Below the pieces are notes generated by a model, which was not told the origin of the DNA, did no database searches, and saw nothing but the letters and a program-made list of their open reading frames with translations. From Marinobacterium nitratireducens (lineage in GTDB: Bacteria > Pseudomonadota > Gammaproteobacteria > Pseudomonadales > Balneatricaceae), in the NCBI RefSeq assembly GCF_014645375.1, contig NZ_BMLT01000009.1, positions 62,001 to 126,000 on the forward strand: a DNA stretch of 64,000 bases, in the 5' to 3' direction. Made by a program: the position numbers and the translations under genes. Shown here piece by piece: positions 38,826-49,289 of the stretch (the first letter of the stretch is position 1; every line of letters starts with the position of its first letter).

Positions 38826-38866
38826 GAGCGCCCGGCGGCAACCATGTCCGTCGGGCGCTTTTTTTG
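38826..38866 (+). terminator. Terminator of the sulfatase gene
   Basis: AGCGCCCG...CGGGCGCT with a short inner GCGG/CCGT stem, followed by seven T residues. Confidence 0.9.
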
Positions 38867-38894
38867 CAGATTAGCGTGAGCTTTGGGGGCAAAA

Positions 38895-39143
38895 GTAGGA
38901 TGGGTGGAGCCGCTCTGGCACAGGGTTTAACGCCTTCAGCGAGCTCGACCCGGCGCAACTACCAGGGACTGTGGGAATCCTGATATTGCAGGAGCAAATA
39001 TCAGGGAACCCGTCAATGAGTCGAGTGCCGAACCGACGCCCAAGATGGGTTGCACGACGCCCTGGCCTTAGCAGTGACGAATACGCCGTACCGAGGCGTC
39101 GCTCCACCCATCTGCGATTTACGTTTTTCCCGCTAAAGCGCGA
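38895..39143 (+). repeat. Interspersed repeat with terminal inverted repeats, copy 2
   Basis: About 249 bp homologous to 4538-4799 in the same orientation, with long identical blocks such as GGCGCAACTACCAGGGACTG and GATTTACGTTTTTCCC. The ends GGATGGGTGGAGC and GCTCCACCCATC are inverted. The central hairpin is perfect here: CCTGATAT, loop TGCAGGAGCAA, ATATCAGG. It lies between the sulfatase terminator and the SDR stop codon, and no ORF is conserved between copies. Confidence 0.82.
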
Positions 39144-39183
39144 AGAGCCTGCTGTATTCGGCAATAACCGCAGCGGGTGCGGA

Positions 39184-39999
39184 TCAGGGGTTCGGATGCC
39201 AGCCGGCGTCGGCCCAGAGCTCGCCGCTGATGGCAGAGTTGGACACCATGAAGCAGATGGCGTCGGCGATCTCGGCCGGTCGGATCAGACGACCGAGCTG
39301 GGTGTCCGGCAGCACGTGCTTCTCGATATAGTCATCGCCCATTGCCCGCACCATCGGGGTATCGGTGAAGCCCGGGTGGATCACGCAGCAGCGCACACCG
39401 TAGAAGATCGCCTCTTTCATCAGTGTCGATGCGGCCCCCTCCAGCCCGGCCTTGGTGGCGGCGTATGACACCTGGCCCTTATTCCCCTGCGACGACACCG
39501 AGCCGATAAAGACCACCGCGCCCTGTACGCCTTCGCTGGCATTCCATTTTTTCAGATCGCGGTTGAAACGGTCTTCGGCGATACGGCCGATCATCTCCAG
39601 CGCCCAGTAAACCGGCGCCGTCAGGTTGACGTCGAGTACCAGCTGGAACTTCTCTTGCTCGTAGATCCGTGCCTTGCCCGTTTCCTTGTCGATACGCACC
39701 GCCAGCGAGTCGCGGGTGATCCCGGCGGCCGGGATGCAGATCGACACCAGGCCGAACTTCGCCTGGGCGTCGTCGAATACCGAGCGGCGGAAGTCGGCAT
39801 CGGTGACGTTCCCCTGATAGGGAAAGGCAATCTCGCGACCGACTTCCGCATTTACCTCGGCGGCGTTGATCTTGACCTGGTCGGTGAGATCGACCATCAG
39901 TACCGCCTTGATGCCGCGGTTGGCGAGCTCTATTGCGACTGCGTTACCAATGCCGCTGCCGGCACCGGTGATCACGGCCACTTTGTCTTTTATTTCCAC
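39184..39999 (-). CDS. Short-chain dehydrogenase/reductase
   Basis: 271 residues from a GTG at 39999 with AGGAGGCATCACC upstream; the long in-frame extension is untranslated. TGAGSGIG (Rossmann) and the Ser...Tyr-x-x-x-Lys pair (FIGSVSSQGNKGQVSYAATK) are complete, so it should be active. It is the most distal gene of the sugar island, 88 bases after the first GH13 gene. It could act on a sugar or on a 3-keto product, but many SDRs of this kind act on other alcohols. Confidence 0.85.
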   Translation of the reverse strand: MEIKDKVAVITGAGSGIGNAVAIELANRGIKAVLMVDLTDQVKINAAEVNAEVGREIAFPYQGNVTDADFRRSVFDDAQAKFGLVSICIPAAGITRDSLAVRIDKETGKARIYEQEKFQLVLDVNLTAPVYWALEMIGRIAEDRFNRDLKKWNASEGVQGAVVFIGSVSSQGNKGQVSYAATKAGLEGAASTLMKEAIFYGVRCCVIHPGFTDTPMVRAMGDDYIEKHVLPDTQLGRLIRPAEIADAICFMVSNSAISGELWADAGWHPNP

Positions 40000-40087
40000 G
40001 GTGATGCCTCCTGGAGAAGGGTAGTTGGGCATCTTTGAGAATAGATTGTTTTTTGTGCAATGCAAAAACGGATGCCCTTTGAGGTGC

Positions 40088-41728
40088 TCAACTGAGGATG
40101 GCAAATGCTTCGTATGGCTGCAGCGACAGCCTGGCACCGATAACGTTACGGTCCTCATAATTGGCGATGAGTCCCCGGCCCTCGGCACGCATCGCCTCGG
40201 GCACCTCCAGTTGCAGTTCTCTGTCTCCGAAGTTGGCGACCACGGTCAGTGTCTGATCGTCCAGGTGGCGGCTGTAGGCGAATACCTGCGGGTGTTCCTC
40301 GAGCCAGGGCTGGTAGTCGCCGTGGACGATCACCGGCAGTTCGCGGCGCAGTTTGGCCAGGCAGCGGTAGTGGGTGAAGATCGATTGCGGGTCCTGGAGC
40401 GCCTCGGCGGCATTGATCTCGCTGTGGTTGGGGTTGATGTCGATCCAGGGCGTACCGGTGGTGAAGCCGGCCTGGCGGGCGCTCGACCACTGCACCGGGG
40501 TGCGGGCGTTGTCGCGGCTGTTTTCGTTGGCGCCGGCGATGAAGTCTTCCGGCGCCACGCCTGCGGCGGTCTGCAGGTCGTAGAAGTTCAGTGTTTCCAG
40601 GTCCTTGAACTGATCGATGCGGCTGAAGGCGGCATTGGTCATGCCGAACTCTTCACCCTGGTAGATGTAGGGCGTGCCCTTCATCAGGTGCAGCACGGTG
40701 GCGAGCATCTTGGCCGACTCGACGCGCCACCGCTTGTCGTCGCCGTACTTGGACACCGCGCGCGGCAGGTCGTGGTTGCCCCAGAACAGCGAGTTCCAGC
40801 CATCGTCCGCCAGCGCCAGCTGCCACTTGTTCATGACCCGCTTGAGGGCGGCCAGGTCGAACGGCCTGGGCTTCCACTTGCCGAGTTTCCCGTCCCACTG
40901 CTGGGTGACGTGCTCGAACTGGAACACCATCGACAGCTCGTTACGCGCCTGTCCGGAATAGAGCAGGGCGTTCTCGGTATTGGCGCTCCAGGCCTCGCCG
41001 ACGGTGACGATATCGCGCCCGGCGAGGGTTTCGCGGTGCATCTCCTGCAGGTATTCATGCAGGCGCGGGCCGTCGGCGATGATGCCGCGGTCGATCTCTT
41101 TGGCGATGAGGTCGATCACGTCCATGCGGAAGCCGGCGACGCCGCGGTCCAGCCACCAGTTAATCATTTTCCAGATTTCCCGGCGCATTGCCGGGTTTTC
41201 CCAGTTCAGGTCCGGCTGTTTGCGGTCGAACAGGTGCAGGTAGTACTGGCCCGTGTTCTCGTCCAGGGTCCAGGCCGGGCCGCCGAAGAAGGACTGCAGA
41301 TCGTTGGGCGGGCCGCCATCGTCCGCGGGGTCGCGCCAGACGTAGAAGTCGCGTTTACCGGCGTCGCGGGAGGAGCGGGACTCGATGAACCAGGGGTGTT
41401 CGTCGGAGCTGTGGTTGACCACCAGATCCATGACGATACCGATGCCGCGCTCGCGGGCGCCGGCCAGCAGGCGGTCGAAGTCCTCCCGGGTGCCGAACTC
41501 CGGCGCGATGTCCTGGTAGTCGGAAATGTCGTAGCCGTTGTCGGCCATCGGCGAACGGTACACCGGCGACAGCCAGATGAAACCGATGCCGAGTTCGGCG
41601 AGGTAGTCCAGTTTCGAGATGATACCGGGAATATCGCCGATACCGTCGCCGTTGCTGTCGCAGAAGCTGCGCGGGTAGATCTGGTAGGCGGTGGCGGATT
41701 TCCACCAGCTGTCTTGAGGCGTCGACAT
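40088..41728 (-). CDS. GH13 alpha-glucosidase (oligo-1,6-glucosidase type)
   Basis: 546 residues. The nucleophile D203 is in GVAGFRMDVIDLI, the acid/base E245 in TVGEAWS, and the third carboxylate in FWGNHDLPR. It starts at the ATG at 41728 with AAGGA upstream and has no signal peptide, so it acts in the cytosol. The RMDVIDLI form suggests GH13 subfamily 31 enzymes, which cut alpha-1,6 and terminal alpha bonds of isomaltose, sucrose or trehalulose-like sugars. It lies beside a second GH13 gene and downstream of a sugar importer. Confidence 0.9.
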   Translation of the reverse strand: MSTPQDSWWKSATAYQIYPRSFCDSNGDGIGDIPGIISKLDYLAELGIGFIWLSPVYRSPMADNGYDISDYQDIAPEFGTREDFDRLLAGARERGIGIVMDLVVNHSSDEHPWFIESRSSRDAGKRDFYVWRDPADDGGPPNDLQSFFGGPAWTLDENTGQYYLHLFDRKQPDLNWENPAMRREIWKMINWWLDRGVAGFRMDVIDLIAKEIDRGIIADGPRLHEYLQEMHRETLAGRDIVTVGEAWSANTENALLYSGQARNELSMVFQFEHVTQQWDGKLGKWKPRPFDLAALKRVMNKWQLALADDGWNSLFWGNHDLPRAVSKYGDDKRWRVESAKMLATVLHLMKGTPYIYQGEEFGMTNAAFSRIDQFKDLETLNFYDLQTAAGVAPEDFIAGANENSRDNARTPVQWSSARQAGFTTGTPWIDINPNHSEINAAEALQDPQSIFTHYRCLAKLRRELPVIVHGDYQPWLEEHPQVFAYSRHLDDQTLTVVANFGDRELQLEVPEAMRAEGRGLIANYEDRNVIGARLSLQPYEAFAILS

Positions 41729-41841
41729 GGCGTTGTCCTTGTTGATTGCCGGCGGCCATCCGGCCTGCCGTGGTGAAGAAAAGCGGCGGGCCGGGCCCGC
41801 CGAATGTGCCCTGACGGCTGTCAGGGCACCGGGAGGTCGGG

Positions 41842-43431
41842 TCAGACCCTGAACAGGGCGAAGCCGTTGCCGCCGAGGTTCAGCGCATCGCCATCGACCG
41901 AAGCGCTTTCGCCGAGAACCAGGGTGCCGCCCTTGTGCTCGACACGCTGTTGCGCCGGCGACAGGTTGAACACACAGCGGAACTCGCCGCCGCGGACGAA
42001 CGACAGGATCGGCTCGGCGGTCTCGTCGAAAACGGTATCGCCGGTCTGCAGGCTGGTGTGTTCGCCGCGCAGGCGCAGCATGCGGCGGTAGAACTCGAGC
42101 ACCGAGCCTGCCACGCCGCGCTGGGTGTCGGCGCTGCGGGAAGCCTGCGGCGCTTTCACTGGCAGCCAGGGCTGAACGTCGCTGAACCCGGCGTTCTCGG
42201 CGTCCTGGCTCCACACCATCGGCGTGCGGCAGCCGTCGCGGCCCTTGTCTTCGGGCCAGAAGGTCAGGCCCTGGGGATCGGTCAGCTCGGCGTATTCCAG
42301 CGCGGATTCGGTCTGCCCCAGTTCCTCGCCCTGGTACAGGCAGATGGAGCCCTGCTGGCTGAGCAGCAGCGCGCAGGCCTGCTTGGCGATGGCATCCTGG
42401 CTCACCGCGTGTGGCATCCAGCGGCTGACGTGACGGACCACGTCGTGGTTGGAGAACGCCCAGCAGGGCCAGCCGTTCGGCGCGCCGGTATAGAAGTCCT
42501 CGATCTGCTTGCGAAAGTGCGCGGCGCTGAAGTTGAAGCCGAGCATTTCGAACGAATAGGCCATGTGCAGGCGGTTGTCGGTGGTGTACTCACCCATGAT
42601 CTCGATCGGGTGGTGCGACTCGCCAACTTCGCCGACCAGGGTGCGGGCGTCGTACTCGTCGAGCAGGGCGCGCATCTTCTGCAGGAACGCCAGGTTCTCC
42701 GGCTGGTTCTTGGAGAACAGGTGGTACTGCATGTTGTACGGGTTCCACTCCGGCTTCGATTTCTTGCGGAAATCCGACGGGTCGCTGCGCAGCAGGGCAT
42801 CGTGGAAGTAGAAGTTCACGGTGTCGAGACGGAAACCGTCGACGCCGCGCTCCAGCCAGAAGCGCATGGTGCCGAGCAGCCACTCCTGCACGTCCGGGTT
42901 ATGGAAGTTGAGGTCCGGCTGCTGCTTGAGGAAGTTGTGCAGGTAGTACTGGCCGCGGCGCGGTTCCCACTGCCAGGCGCAGCCGCCGAAGATCGACTGC
43001 CAGTTGTTCGGCGGGCTGCCGTCGTGCTGCGGATCGGCCCAGACGTACCAGTCCGCCTTCGGGTTGTCACAGCTCTGTCGGCTTTCCTGGAAGAACGGGT
43101 GCTGGTCGCTGGAATGGTTCAGCACCTGGTCGACCATCACCTTGAGACCGAGCTCGTGGGCGCGGGCCACCATGGCATCGAAGTCGTCCAGGGTACCGAA
43201 GGTGGGGTCGATATCGGTGTAGTCGCTGACGTCGTAGCCCATGTCGGCCATCGGCGAAGTGAAGATCGGCGACAGCCAGATGGCGTCGACGCCAAGGTCC
43301 GCGATATGGGGCAGGCGTTCGGTGATGCCGTTCAGATCGCCGATGCCGTCATGGTTGCTGTCCTGGTAGGAGCGCGGGTAAATCTGGTAGATGACAGAGC
43401 CTTTCCACCAATCGGCGTGAGCTTTTGACAT
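41842..43431 (-). CDS. GH13 alpha-glucosidase (AglA-like)
   Basis: 529 residues from the ATG at 43431 with TTTTGGAGACC upstream. The nucleophile D203 is in GVDGFRLDTVNFYFHD, the acid/base E268 in LVGEVGES, and the transition-state Asp in FSNHDVVRH. The TVNFYFHD block is typical of alpha-glucosidases acting on maltose or sucrose (GH13_23), different from the neighbouring enzyme. No signal peptide is present, so hydrolysis takes place after ABC uptake. The two proteins share N-terminal patterns but are clearly not a recent duplication. Confidence 0.9.
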   Translation of the reverse strand: MSKAHADWWKGSVIYQIYPRSYQDSNHDGIGDLNGITERLPHIADLGVDAIWLSPIFTSPMADMGYDVSDYTDIDPTFGTLDDFDAMVARAHELGLKVMVDQVLNHSSDQHPFFQESRQSCDNPKADWYVWADPQHDGSPPNNWQSIFGGCAWQWEPRRGQYYLHNFLKQQPDLNFHNPDVQEWLLGTMRFWLERGVDGFRLDTVNFYFHDALLRSDPSDFRKKSKPEWNPYNMQYHLFSKNQPENLAFLQKMRALLDEYDARTLVGEVGESHHPIEIMGEYTTDNRLHMAYSFEMLGFNFSAAHFRKQIEDFYTGAPNGWPCWAFSNHDVVRHVSRWMPHAVSQDAIAKQACALLLSQQGSICLYQGEELGQTESALEYAELTDPQGLTFWPEDKGRDGCRTPMVWSQDAENAGFSDVQPWLPVKAPQASRSADTQRGVAGSVLEFYRRMLRLRGEHTSLQTGDTVFDETAEPILSFVRGGEFRCVFNLSPAQQRVEHKGGTLVLGESASVDGDALNLGGNGFALFRV

Positions 43432-43534
43432 TGTCAGGTCTCCAAAATTCTGGGGTTGTAGAAGACAAAACCGGTTTAACGGGGCGCAATGGCACGTCCC
43501 CGGGCATTGCAAAATCGGGCCAGGGTGCCTGGCG

Positions 43535-44659
43535 TCAGCGCATCAGCGGCTGCCAGCGGTTGTCGTTGTCGTTCGACGCCAGGCAGGCTTCGATAAAGGC
43601 CATGTCATCGACGGCATCGGCGACGTCGGTGAAGTCGCCCTGTCCTGTCAGCAGGCCGCGCCGGATCTCGCCGTAAAGGTTGGCGAAGGCTTCGAGGTAG
43701 CCTTCCGGATGGCCTGCCGGCACCCGGCAAAACCGTTGCAGCGACGGCGGGAAGCCGGCGCCGTTGCGGCTCAGGGTGCGGGGCGCTTCGCCATATTCGG
43801 CGTATCGCAGCTGGTTGGGGTGCTCCTGCTCCCAGGCGATGCTGGCGCGGGACCCGACCAGCCGCAGGCGCAGCGCGTTCTCCGAACCGACCGCGACCTG
43901 GGAGGCCCAGAGCGCGCCGCGGGTGCCGTTGCCGAAATCCAGCGTCACCTGGACGTTATCGTCGACGCGCCGCCCGGGGACGAAGGTGGCGAGGTCCGCG
44001 CTGACGCGCCGGGCCGGCAGGCCGGTGACGAAGTGGGCCAGGTTGTAGGCATGGACGCCGATGTCGCCGAGGCAGCCGGCGCGGCCGGCCTGCTGCGGGT
44101 CGGTGCGCCAGCTGGCCTGTTTCTGGCCTTCCTGTTCGATATTGCGCGCCAGCCAGTCCTGCAGGTATTCGACCTGCACCAGCCGCAAATCACCCAGTGC
44201 GCCTTCGGCGACCAGGCTGCGCGCCAGCCGGATCATGGCGTTGCCGGTGTAGTTGTACGTCACCGCGAGGATGCGGCCCTGTTCACGCGCCAGGGATTCC
44301 AGCTCCAGCGCTTCCTCGAGCGTCGTGGTCAGTGGCTTGTCGCAGATGACGTCGATACCGGCTTCGAGGAAGGCGCGGGCGGCCGGGAAGTGCAGGTGGT
44401 TCGGCGTGACGATCGACACGGCACGGATGCCGTCCGGTCGCTCTGCCTCGCTGCGGGCCATCTGCGCGAAATCGTCGTAGACGCGATCCGGGGCTACGCC
44501 GACTTGTCCGGCGGACTCGCGGTTGCGTGCGGCATCGGACGAAAAGCAACCGGCGACGAGCGCGAAGCCGCCATCGAGGCGCGCGGCGAGCCGGTGGACC
44601 TCGCCGATAAAGCCGTTCAGGCCGCCACCGACCATGCCCCAGCGAATGGTGTCTGTCAT
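43535..44659 (-). CDS. Gfo/Idh/MocA-family oxidoreductase in the sugar island
   Basis: 374 residues. The N-terminal Rossmann domain has GMVGGGLNGFIG and VSIVTPNHLHFPAARAFLEAGIDVICDKPL, where DKPL is the EKP-type motif, and the C-terminal domain contains GCLGDIGVHAYNL with the catalytic His. It should oxidise or reduce a sugar hydroxyl with NAD(P). It is distinct in sequence from ThuB in the same cluster. The start has GAGGTG upstream. A dispersed repeat separates it from the transporter ATPase gene. Confidence 0.88.
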   Translation of the reverse strand: MTDTIRWGMVGGGLNGFIGEVHRLAARLDGGFALVAGCFSSDAARNRESAGQVGVAPDRVYDDFAQMARSEAERPDGIRAVSIVTPNHLHFPAARAFLEAGIDVICDKPLTTTLEEALELESLAREQGRILAVTYNYTGNAMIRLARSLVAEGALGDLRLVQVEYLQDWLARNIEQEGQKQASWRTDPQQAGRAGCLGDIGVHAYNLAHFVTGLPARRVSADLATFVPGRRVDDNVQVTLDFGNGTRGALWASQVAVGSENALRLRLVGSRASIAWEQEHPNQLRYAEYGEAPRTLSRNGAGFPPSLQRFCRVPAGHPEGYLEAFANLYGEIRRGLLTGQGDFTDVADAVDDMAFIEACLASNDNDNRWQPLMR

Positions 44660-44715
44660 TTTTCGATCACCTCACTTGCCCTGTTCATCCGAATTCATAG
44701 GCAGGGTGGAAATAT

Positions 44716-44882
44716 GTAGGTTGGGTGGAGCGCCGCAGGCGCGTAACCCAACGCTGCGCGGCACCCAAGGCTGCGCAAAACCCCGCACGCTGCTGCGTCT
44801 GCCACTGATGTTGGGTTACGCGATGCGCCTATCTCCCGTTGGCTCGGAGATAAAGTGCTGATGCATCGCTCACCCAACCTAC
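44716..44882. repeat. MITE-like repeat inside the sugar operon
   Basis: About 167 bp with inverted ends GTAGGTTGGGTGGAGCG and CGCTCACCCAACCTAC and inner palindromes (GGCGCGTAACCCAACG and the opposite TGTTGGGTTACGCG). It resembles the dispersed GTAGGTTGGGT elements of many proteobacteria. It lies in the only large gap of the operon, between the ATPase and the second oxidoreductase gene. Confidence 0.75.
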
Positions 44883-44920
44883 GATGGAGTGGGGGCGCCG
44901 CGGGGAGCGCGGTTCCCGCG

Positions 44921-46021
<1,101 letters not shown>

Positions 46022-46050
46022 GATGCTGTTCTCTTATTGTGTAAACGGAA

Positions 46051-46884
46051 TCAACCCTTGACGGCACCGGCCGTCAGACCTTCGACGATCTTGCGCTGAA
46101 AGATCAGCACCAGCGCAATCAGCGGAACCGTGACGATTACCGAGGCGGCCATGATCGGGCCCCAGGGCATTTCGTACTGGGAGCCGCCGGAGATCATCGA
46201 GATCGCCACCGGCACGGTACGGTTGTCGTTGCTGAGGATGAAGGTGATGGCGAACATGAACTCGTTCCAGGCACCGATGAACGCCAGCAGGCCTGTGGTC
46301 ACCATCGCCGGCCAGAGCACCGGCATGAAGATACGGGTGATGATCTGCCACGGTGTGGCGCCGTCGACGATGGCCGCTTCCTCGAGATCCTTCGGAATGC
46401 CGCGCATGAAGGTGGTCAGGATCCACACCGAGAACGGCAGCGAGAAAACAGTGTAGGAGAGCACCAGGCTGCCGAGGTTGTTGTACAGGCCGAGCATGCG
46501 GATCAGTTCGAACATTCCGGACAGCACCGCAACCTGCGGGAACATCGAGACGCCGAGTACCGTCAGCAGCAGCGTGGTGCGGCCGCGAAAATGCACCCGG
46601 GCCAGGGCGTAGGAGGCGGTGACGGCGATCAGCAGCGAGATCGCGACGGTGGCAAAGGACACCAGCGCCGAGTTGAGGATATTGTGGAAGAATGGTTGTT
46701 CCTTGAATACCGACACGTAGTTGCCGAAATCGAAGGTCTCCGGCAGGTAGAGGCTGCCGTCGCCGCTGCCGGCCCCGAACGAGGTCGCGATGGCGATGTA
46801 GAACGGGAAGATGGTGTAGATCAGCAGGGCCAGGACCGCCAGGGCGAACAGTACCTTGCCGGTGTGCAGTTTGAAGGTTCTCAT
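46051..46884 (-). CDS. Sugar ABC transporter permease (ThuG/MalG type)
   Basis: 277 residues with six predicted membrane helices. The EAA loop EEAAIVDGATPWQIITRIFMPVLWPAM contacts the ATPase. The ATG shares a base with the previous stop codon (TGATG), showing coupling with the other permease. MalG-like length and topology. Confidence 0.9.
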   Translation of the reverse strand: MRTFKLHTGKVLFALAVLALLIYTIFPFYIAIATSFGAGSGDGSLYLPETFDFGNYVSVFKEQPFFHNILNSALVSFATVAISLLIAVTASYALARVHFRGRTTLLLTVLGVSMFPQVAVLSGMFELIRMLGLYNNLGSLVLSYTVFSLPFSVWILTTFMRGIPKDLEEAAIVDGATPWQIITRIFMPVLWPAMVTTGLLAFIGAWNEFMFAITFILSNDNRTVPVAISMISGGSQYEMPWGPIMAASVIVTVPLIALVLIFQRKIVEGLTAGAVKG

Positions 46885-47891
46885 CAGTGGTCTCCCGATC
46901 CGTCCAGTTTCAGTCGTGTCGCGAAGATGTAGGCCAGCGTCAGGCCGAACACCAGCAGGAACAGCAGCGTCGAGGCGGCCGAGCCGTAGCCGATCTGCTG
47001 GAAGTCGATCAGCGCCTGACGGGCGTAAACCGACATCACGATGGTGTCTTCGCTGTTGGAGGTGAGGATGTACACCAGGTCGAAGATGCGCAGGGCGTCG
47101 AGCATGCGGAACACCACCGCTACCACCAGTGCCGGCTTGATCAGCGGCAGCGTCACCTTGAAGAACACCTTGACCGGATGGATGCCGTCGACGCGGGCCG
47201 CCTCGTAGCAGTCCTTCGGCAGCATCTGCAGTGCCGCCAGGGTCAGCAGCGCCATGAAGGGTGTGGTCTTCCAGACATCGACCGCGATGATGGTGCCGAG
47301 CACGGTGTCGGGATTGACGGTCCAGGCGATGGGCTCGGATATCAGGTGCAGCTTGAGGAAGAGGTCGTTGATGATGCCGAACTGGTCATGCAGCATCCAG
47401 CCCCACATCTTGGCGGAAACCACGGTCGGGATCGCCCATGGAATCAGGATGGCGGCGCGCACCAGACCGCGGCCCGGGAACTTGGCGTGCAGTATCAGCG
47501 CAATCAGTACCCCGAGTACGGTTTCGATCGATACCGACAGCACCGTGAGATAGAGGGTGTTCCAGACCGCCTGCCACCACAGGCCATCGGCCAGCAGGCC
47601 GTACCATTCGCCGTTGTCGTAGACCAGGTAGTTCTCGAAGCCGACGAAGGCGTAACTGTCGATGCTCGACAGCGTGGCATCGGTAAAGCCCAGGTAGATG
47701 GTGCGCAGCAGCGGCCAGCCGGCAACGAAGCCCAGGCCTGCGATCATCGGCAGCAGGAAAAGCCAGGCGGTACGGATGCGCTGGCGGCTCAAGCCGCTGA
47801 GCTGCGCCCGGCCTCCCTTTCTGGCAGATCTGAGTGATCGCTTTGTGGCCGCGCTGGTGGCGCCCTGGGTAGTGGTTGAAGTGATGTCCAT
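46884..47891 (-). CDS. Sugar ABC transporter permease (ThuF/MalF type)
   Basis: 335 residues with an Arg-rich N-terminus, about six membrane helices and an EAA loop (YEAARVDGIHPVKVFFKVTLPLIKPAL). GGGAGG precedes the ATG at 47891. Pairs with the next permease to form the inner-membrane channel. Confidence 0.9.
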   Translation of the reverse strand: MDITSTTTQGATSAATKRSLRSARKGGRAQLSGLSRQRIRTAWLFLLPMIAGLGFVAGWPLLRTIYLGFTDATLSSIDSYAFVGFENYLVYDNGEWYGLLADGLWWQAVWNTLYLTVLSVSIETVLGVLIALILHAKFPGRGLVRAAILIPWAIPTVVSAKMWGWMLHDQFGIINDLFLKLHLISEPIAWTVNPDTVLGTIIAVDVWKTTPFMALLTLAALQMLPKDCYEAARVDGIHPVKVFFKVTLPLIKPALVVAVVFRMLDALRIFDLVYILTSNSEDTIVMSVYARQALIDFQQIGYGSAASTLLFLLVFGLTLAYIFATRLKLDGSGDH

Positions 47892-47967
47892 AAAGCCTCC
47901 CGTTGTTCTTATCTAGAGGGGCGGCGGGCGCCCGTCGCTGGCGTCGTCTGCCGGCCACAGACGACGC

Positions 47968-49236
47968 TTACCAGCGGCGGCCGCGAATGCGCTTGAGTTT
48001 GCTTTCGAGCTGGCTCAGAGAGTCGGCGCCGCTGGACTTGCCGGAAAGTACCCGGTGGGCCGCGTTCCAGAACTCGTTGGAGACCTGGTTGTATTTCTCG
48101 CCGGTGACGCTGGAGGGGCGGGCGACGCTGTTTTCGAGCACTGCGCGCATATTGGCAAAGTAGGGGTTGGCTTCGAGGACCTCGGGATCCTCGTACAGTG
48201 CAGGGATGGTGGGCAACCGGCCGTCGACGATGGCGCCGCGCTTCTGCGCGTCCTTGCTGCTCACGTAAAGCACATAGTCGGCCGCGACCTCGATATTCTC
48301 GGAATACTTCGATACCGCCATCTGCCAGCCGCCCAGGGTGGCGCTGTGCTTGCCGTCCGGACCCATCGGCAGCGGCGTGATGCCGATCTTGCCCTTGACC
48401 GGGCTGTCCTCGCCGTTACCCAGCGCCCAGGCGTAGGGCCAGTTGCGCATGAAGACGGCATCGCCGCCCTGGAAAACGCGGCGGGCGCCTTCCTCATCGT
48501 AGTTCAGCACGCCCTGCGGGGTGATGTTGCCGACCCAGCTGCCTGCCAGGTCGAGCGCCGCGGCGCTTTGCGGGTTGTTGACGGTGATCTTGCCGTCGGC
48601 GTCGATGATGGTGCCGCCGCCGAAGGAATCGATCCATTCCAGGGCATCGCAGGTCAGCCCTTCGTAGGCCTTGGCCTGGAACACGAAGCCCCACATCCGG
48701 TCATGGCCGGCGTCGCGTTCGGCTTTCTGAATGCGCTCGGCGGTTTCGGTCATCTGCTGCCAGGTGGTCGGTACCGGTTCGTTGTACTTCTCCAGCAGAT
48801 CCTTGCGATAGTAGAGCACCGGTGCGTCGGTGTACTGGGGAATGGCGACCAGCTTACCGTTGTACTGGTTGTTGGCGATCACCGACGCGAAGTGGTCGTT
48901 TTCGGCGCCGTTGGTATAGGGGCCCAGGTCGGCCAGGTGGGCGCCGAGGATGCCGGGCCAGACGACGTCGACGTCGAGCACGTCGAGGTCCGCGGACTGG
49001 CTGCCCAGAATCTGCTGGTACAACGCCAGTTTTTCGCTGGAGGAGAAAGGGACGGTGACGATATTGACACTGTGGCCGCGGGACTCGGCCCACTCCTGAG
49101 CGGTTTGTTCGCAGGAGGCGAAACCGGACCCGGTGGAGCAGGGGATGTTGAGGGTGGCGGCCTGGGCCAGTCCGGCGGCGCCAAGGGCGGCACTCAGGGC
49201 GGTGGTGGCGAAAAGTGTCTTGGCAGTCTTGTTCAT
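47968..49236 (-). CDS. Sugar ABC transporter periplasmic binding protein (ThuE-like)
   Basis: 422 residues with a signal peptide (MNKTAKTLFATTALSAALGAAGLAQA) and a family 1 binding protein fold; KLALYQQILGSQSADLDVLDVDVVWPG and YYRKDLLEKYNEPVPTTWQQM are typical of alpha-glucoside binders. The start at 49236 gives this signal peptide. Neighbouring thuA and thuB suggest trehalose, maltose or sucrose as ligand; this is inference. Confidence 0.9.
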   Translation of the reverse strand: MNKTAKTLFATTALSAALGAAGLAQAATLNIPCSTGSGFASCEQTAQEWAESRGHSVNIVTVPFSSSEKLALYQQILGSQSADLDVLDVDVVWPGILGAHLADLGPYTNGAENDHFASVIANNQYNGKLVAIPQYTDAPVLYYRKDLLEKYNEPVPTTWQQMTETAERIQKAERDAGHDRMWGFVFQAKAYEGLTCDALEWIDSFGGGTIIDADGKITVNNPQSAAALDLAGSWVGNITPQGVLNYDEEGARRVFQGGDAVFMRNWPYAWALGNGEDSPVKGKIGITPLPMGPDGKHSATLGGWQMAVSKYSENIEVAADYVLYVSSKDAQKRGAIVDGRLPTIPALYEDPEVLEANPYFANMRAVLENSVARPSSVTGEKYNQVSNEFWNAAHRVLSGKSSGADSLSQLESKLKRIRGRRW

Positions 49237-49289
49237 CGTTTTTGTCTCATTGTTGTTATGTGAATTTCTTATAGGTGTTGCTCGCGCGC

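Noticed and set aside
40025-41776. Plus-strand frame opposite the first GH13 gene
   Set aside because: Reverse-strand shadow; the GH13 gene has all catalytic residues and a ribosome site.
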